Below are positions 62,869 to 64,000 of a stretch of 64,000 bases of DNA, piece by piece. A program made the position numbers and the translations under genes. The notes under the pieces are model-generated. The model saw nothing but the letters and a program-made list of their open reading frames with translations. It had not been told where the DNA came from and did no database searches. Origin of the DNA: Luteitalea sp. TBR-22 (lineage in GTDB: Bacteria > Acidobacteriota > Vicinamibacteria > Vicinamibacterales > Vicinamibacteraceae). Positions within the stretch are counted from its first letter, which is position 1. Each line of letters begins with the position of its first letter. Location: positions 3,866,501-3,930,500 of the forward strand of contig NZ_AP024452.1 in assembly GCF_016865485.1 (NCBI RefSeq), read 5' to 3'.

Positions 62869-64000
62869 ATGCACCTCAACGACCTCCTCACCCACGCCGT
62901 CCGCAGTGGCGCGTCCGACATCCACATCAAGGTGGGCAGCTACCCGATGATGCGGGTCGACGGCGTGCTGATGGTCGCCAACGAGACCCGTCGCCTCGAG
63001 CGCGACGACACCGAGACGATGGCCGCCACGGTGCTCAACGTCGAGCAGCGCAAGTACTTCGTCGCGCACCAGGAAATCGACGCGGCCTACAGCATCGCCG
63101 GCCTCGGCCGCTTCCGCTGCAACGTCTTCACGCAGCGCGGCACCATCTCGCTGGTCATCCGGGTCATCTCGACGAAGGTCCCGACCGTCGACGCGCTGGA
63201 GCTGCCCGACGTGCTCAAGCGGATCGCCGAGGAGGAACGCGGCCTCGTGCTGGTGACCGGCACCACCGGCTCGGGCAAGAGCACGACGCTCGCGGCGATG
63301 ATCGACCACATCAACGAGCGGCGCTCCTCGCACATCGTCACCGTCGAGGATCCGATCGAGTACCTGCACCGCGACCGCAAGTCGATCGTCAACCAGCGCG
63401 AGATCAACGTCGACACCAAGTCGTTCGCCCACGCGCTCCGCTCGGCCCTGCGCCAGGACCCCGACGTCATCCTGGTGGGCGAGATGCGCGACCTCGAGAC
63501 GGTCGAGACCGCGCTGCTCGCGGCCGAGACCGGGCACCTTGTCTTCTCGACGCTGCACACGCTGGACGCCCCCGAGAGCATCAACCGCATCGTGGCGGTC
63601 TTCCCGCCGCACCAGCAGCGCCAGGTGCGCCTGCAGCTGGCCAGCGTGCTCAAGGCGGTCGTCTCGCAGCGCCTGCTGCCCCGCGCCGCCGGCGCCGGGC
63701 GCGTGGCGGCCGTCGAGGTGATGATCAGCACCCCGTTCATCCGCGACTGCGTCGCCGACAAGGACAAGACGCACCTGATTCACGGCGCGATCGCCGCCGG
63801 CACGTCGCAGTACGGGATGCAGACGTTCGACCAGCACCTGTTCCTGATGTACACGCGCGGCATCATCAGCTACGACGACGCGATGCGGTACGCGTCCAAC
63901 AAGGACGAGTTCAAGCTGAAGGTGCAGGGCATCTCCACGACCACCGACATGGCGCGCGACGAGATGCTGCACGCCTCGCTCGGCCGTCCCGGCGGCTCGC
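62869..64000 (+). CDS. pilT: Type IV pilus retraction ATPase PilT (3' truncated)
   Basis: At least 377 codons, open at the window edge. It is a PilT/PilU-type hexameric ATPase that drives pilus retraction, needed for twitching and for pulling in DNA. The PAS-like N-terminus reads LLTHAVRSGASDIHIKVGSYPMMRVDG. Walker A is GTTGSGKST, the Asp box is VTVEDPIEYLH, and the second motif is ALRQDPDVILVGEMRDLETVETALLAAETGHLVFSTLHTLDA (Walker B and His box). It is already longer than typical PilT (about 345 aa) and nearer PilU (about 380). A strong GGGAGGG site precedes ATG 62869. With comEC it suggests natural transformation. Confidence 0.94.
   Translation, partial: MHLNDLLTHAVRSGASDIHIKVGSYPMMRVDGVLMVANETRRLERDDTETMAATVLNVEQRKYFVAHQEIDAAYSIAGLGRFRCNVFTQRGTISLVIRVISTKVPTVDALELPDVLKRIAEEERGLVLVTGTTGSGKSTTLAAMIDHINERRSSHIVTVEDPIEYLHRDRKSIVNQREINVDTKSFAHALRSALRQDPDVILVGEMRDLETVETALLAAETGHLVFSTLHTLDAPESINRIVAVFPPHQQRQVRLQLASVLKAVVSQRLLPRAAGAGRVAAVEVMISTPFIRDCVADKDKTHLIHGAIAAGTSQYGMQTFDQHLFLMYTRGIISYDDAMRYASNKDEFKLKVQGISTTTDMARDEMLHASLGRPGGS

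Overview
The window is about 70% GC by eye. It has dense, often translationally coupled genes, many GTG/TTG starts, and no phage, plasmid or IS genes apart from one lone phage-tail-tube homologue. BshC (bacillithiol), a PEP-CTERM protein, DUF1844, several Tat-exported Gfo/Idh/MocA oxidoreductases, a PQQ/cytochrome c dehydrogenase and a Ser/Thr kinase together suggest a diderm soil-type bacterium. My best guess is Acidobacteriota (Vicinamibacteria-like); this is inference from gene content, not a phylogeny.

Layout. 1-7.3 kb: inositol-phosphate synthase divergent from a LysR regulator, a PLP decarboxylase, an orphan T4-like tail tube protein, a sigma-54 activator and a small ABM-domain protein. 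7.3-19.5 kb: a one-directional block of twelve envelope genes: outer-membrane barrels, DUF2092, a Tyr-rich/glycine-zipper protein, DUF2490, a DUF3604 putative metallohydrolase, a membrane parvulin and three HupE/UreJ membrane proteins in overlapping frames. 19.6-22 kb: tRNA-Cys, tRNA-Gly, an SMR transporter, YraN and a Tat-exported sugar isomerase. 22-30 kb: PQQ dehydrogenase, acyltransferase-like membrane protein, PEP-CTERM protein, NHL protein, EAL protein and aminotransferase.

30-37.6 kb: a minus-strand housekeeping run (DUF1844, MBL hydrolase, ribF, a small hypothetical gene, cysS, aminotransferase), then mazG and comEC, which converge and overlap. 38-44.4 kb: a PEGA-domain pseudokinase coupled to carA-carB. 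44.5-53.2 kb: bshC coupled to a PBP1B-like synthase, a secreted parvulin coupled to an XdhC-like protein, a class V aminotransferase and an amidohydrolase. 53.2-57.6 kb: CIRCE-hrcA-grpE-dnaJ-prmA with rsmE convergent. 57.7-64 kb: Ser/Thr kinase, three exported Gfo/Idh/MocA proteins and the start of pilT.

The non-coding DNA is unusual. Six arrays at five intergenic sites are built of tandem 7-nt units whose sequence differs between sites while the period stays exactly seven. One array ends one base before a start codon and another one base before a -10 hexamer. Several genes have a -10-like hexamer 7-8 nt before the start codon, suggesting leaderless transcripts. At 34163-34172 one perfect palindrome could supply the -10 for two divergent leaderless genes. 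mazG carries an in-frame palindromic insertion. The most system-like gene set is DUF3604-parvulin-HupE x3 within the envelope block.
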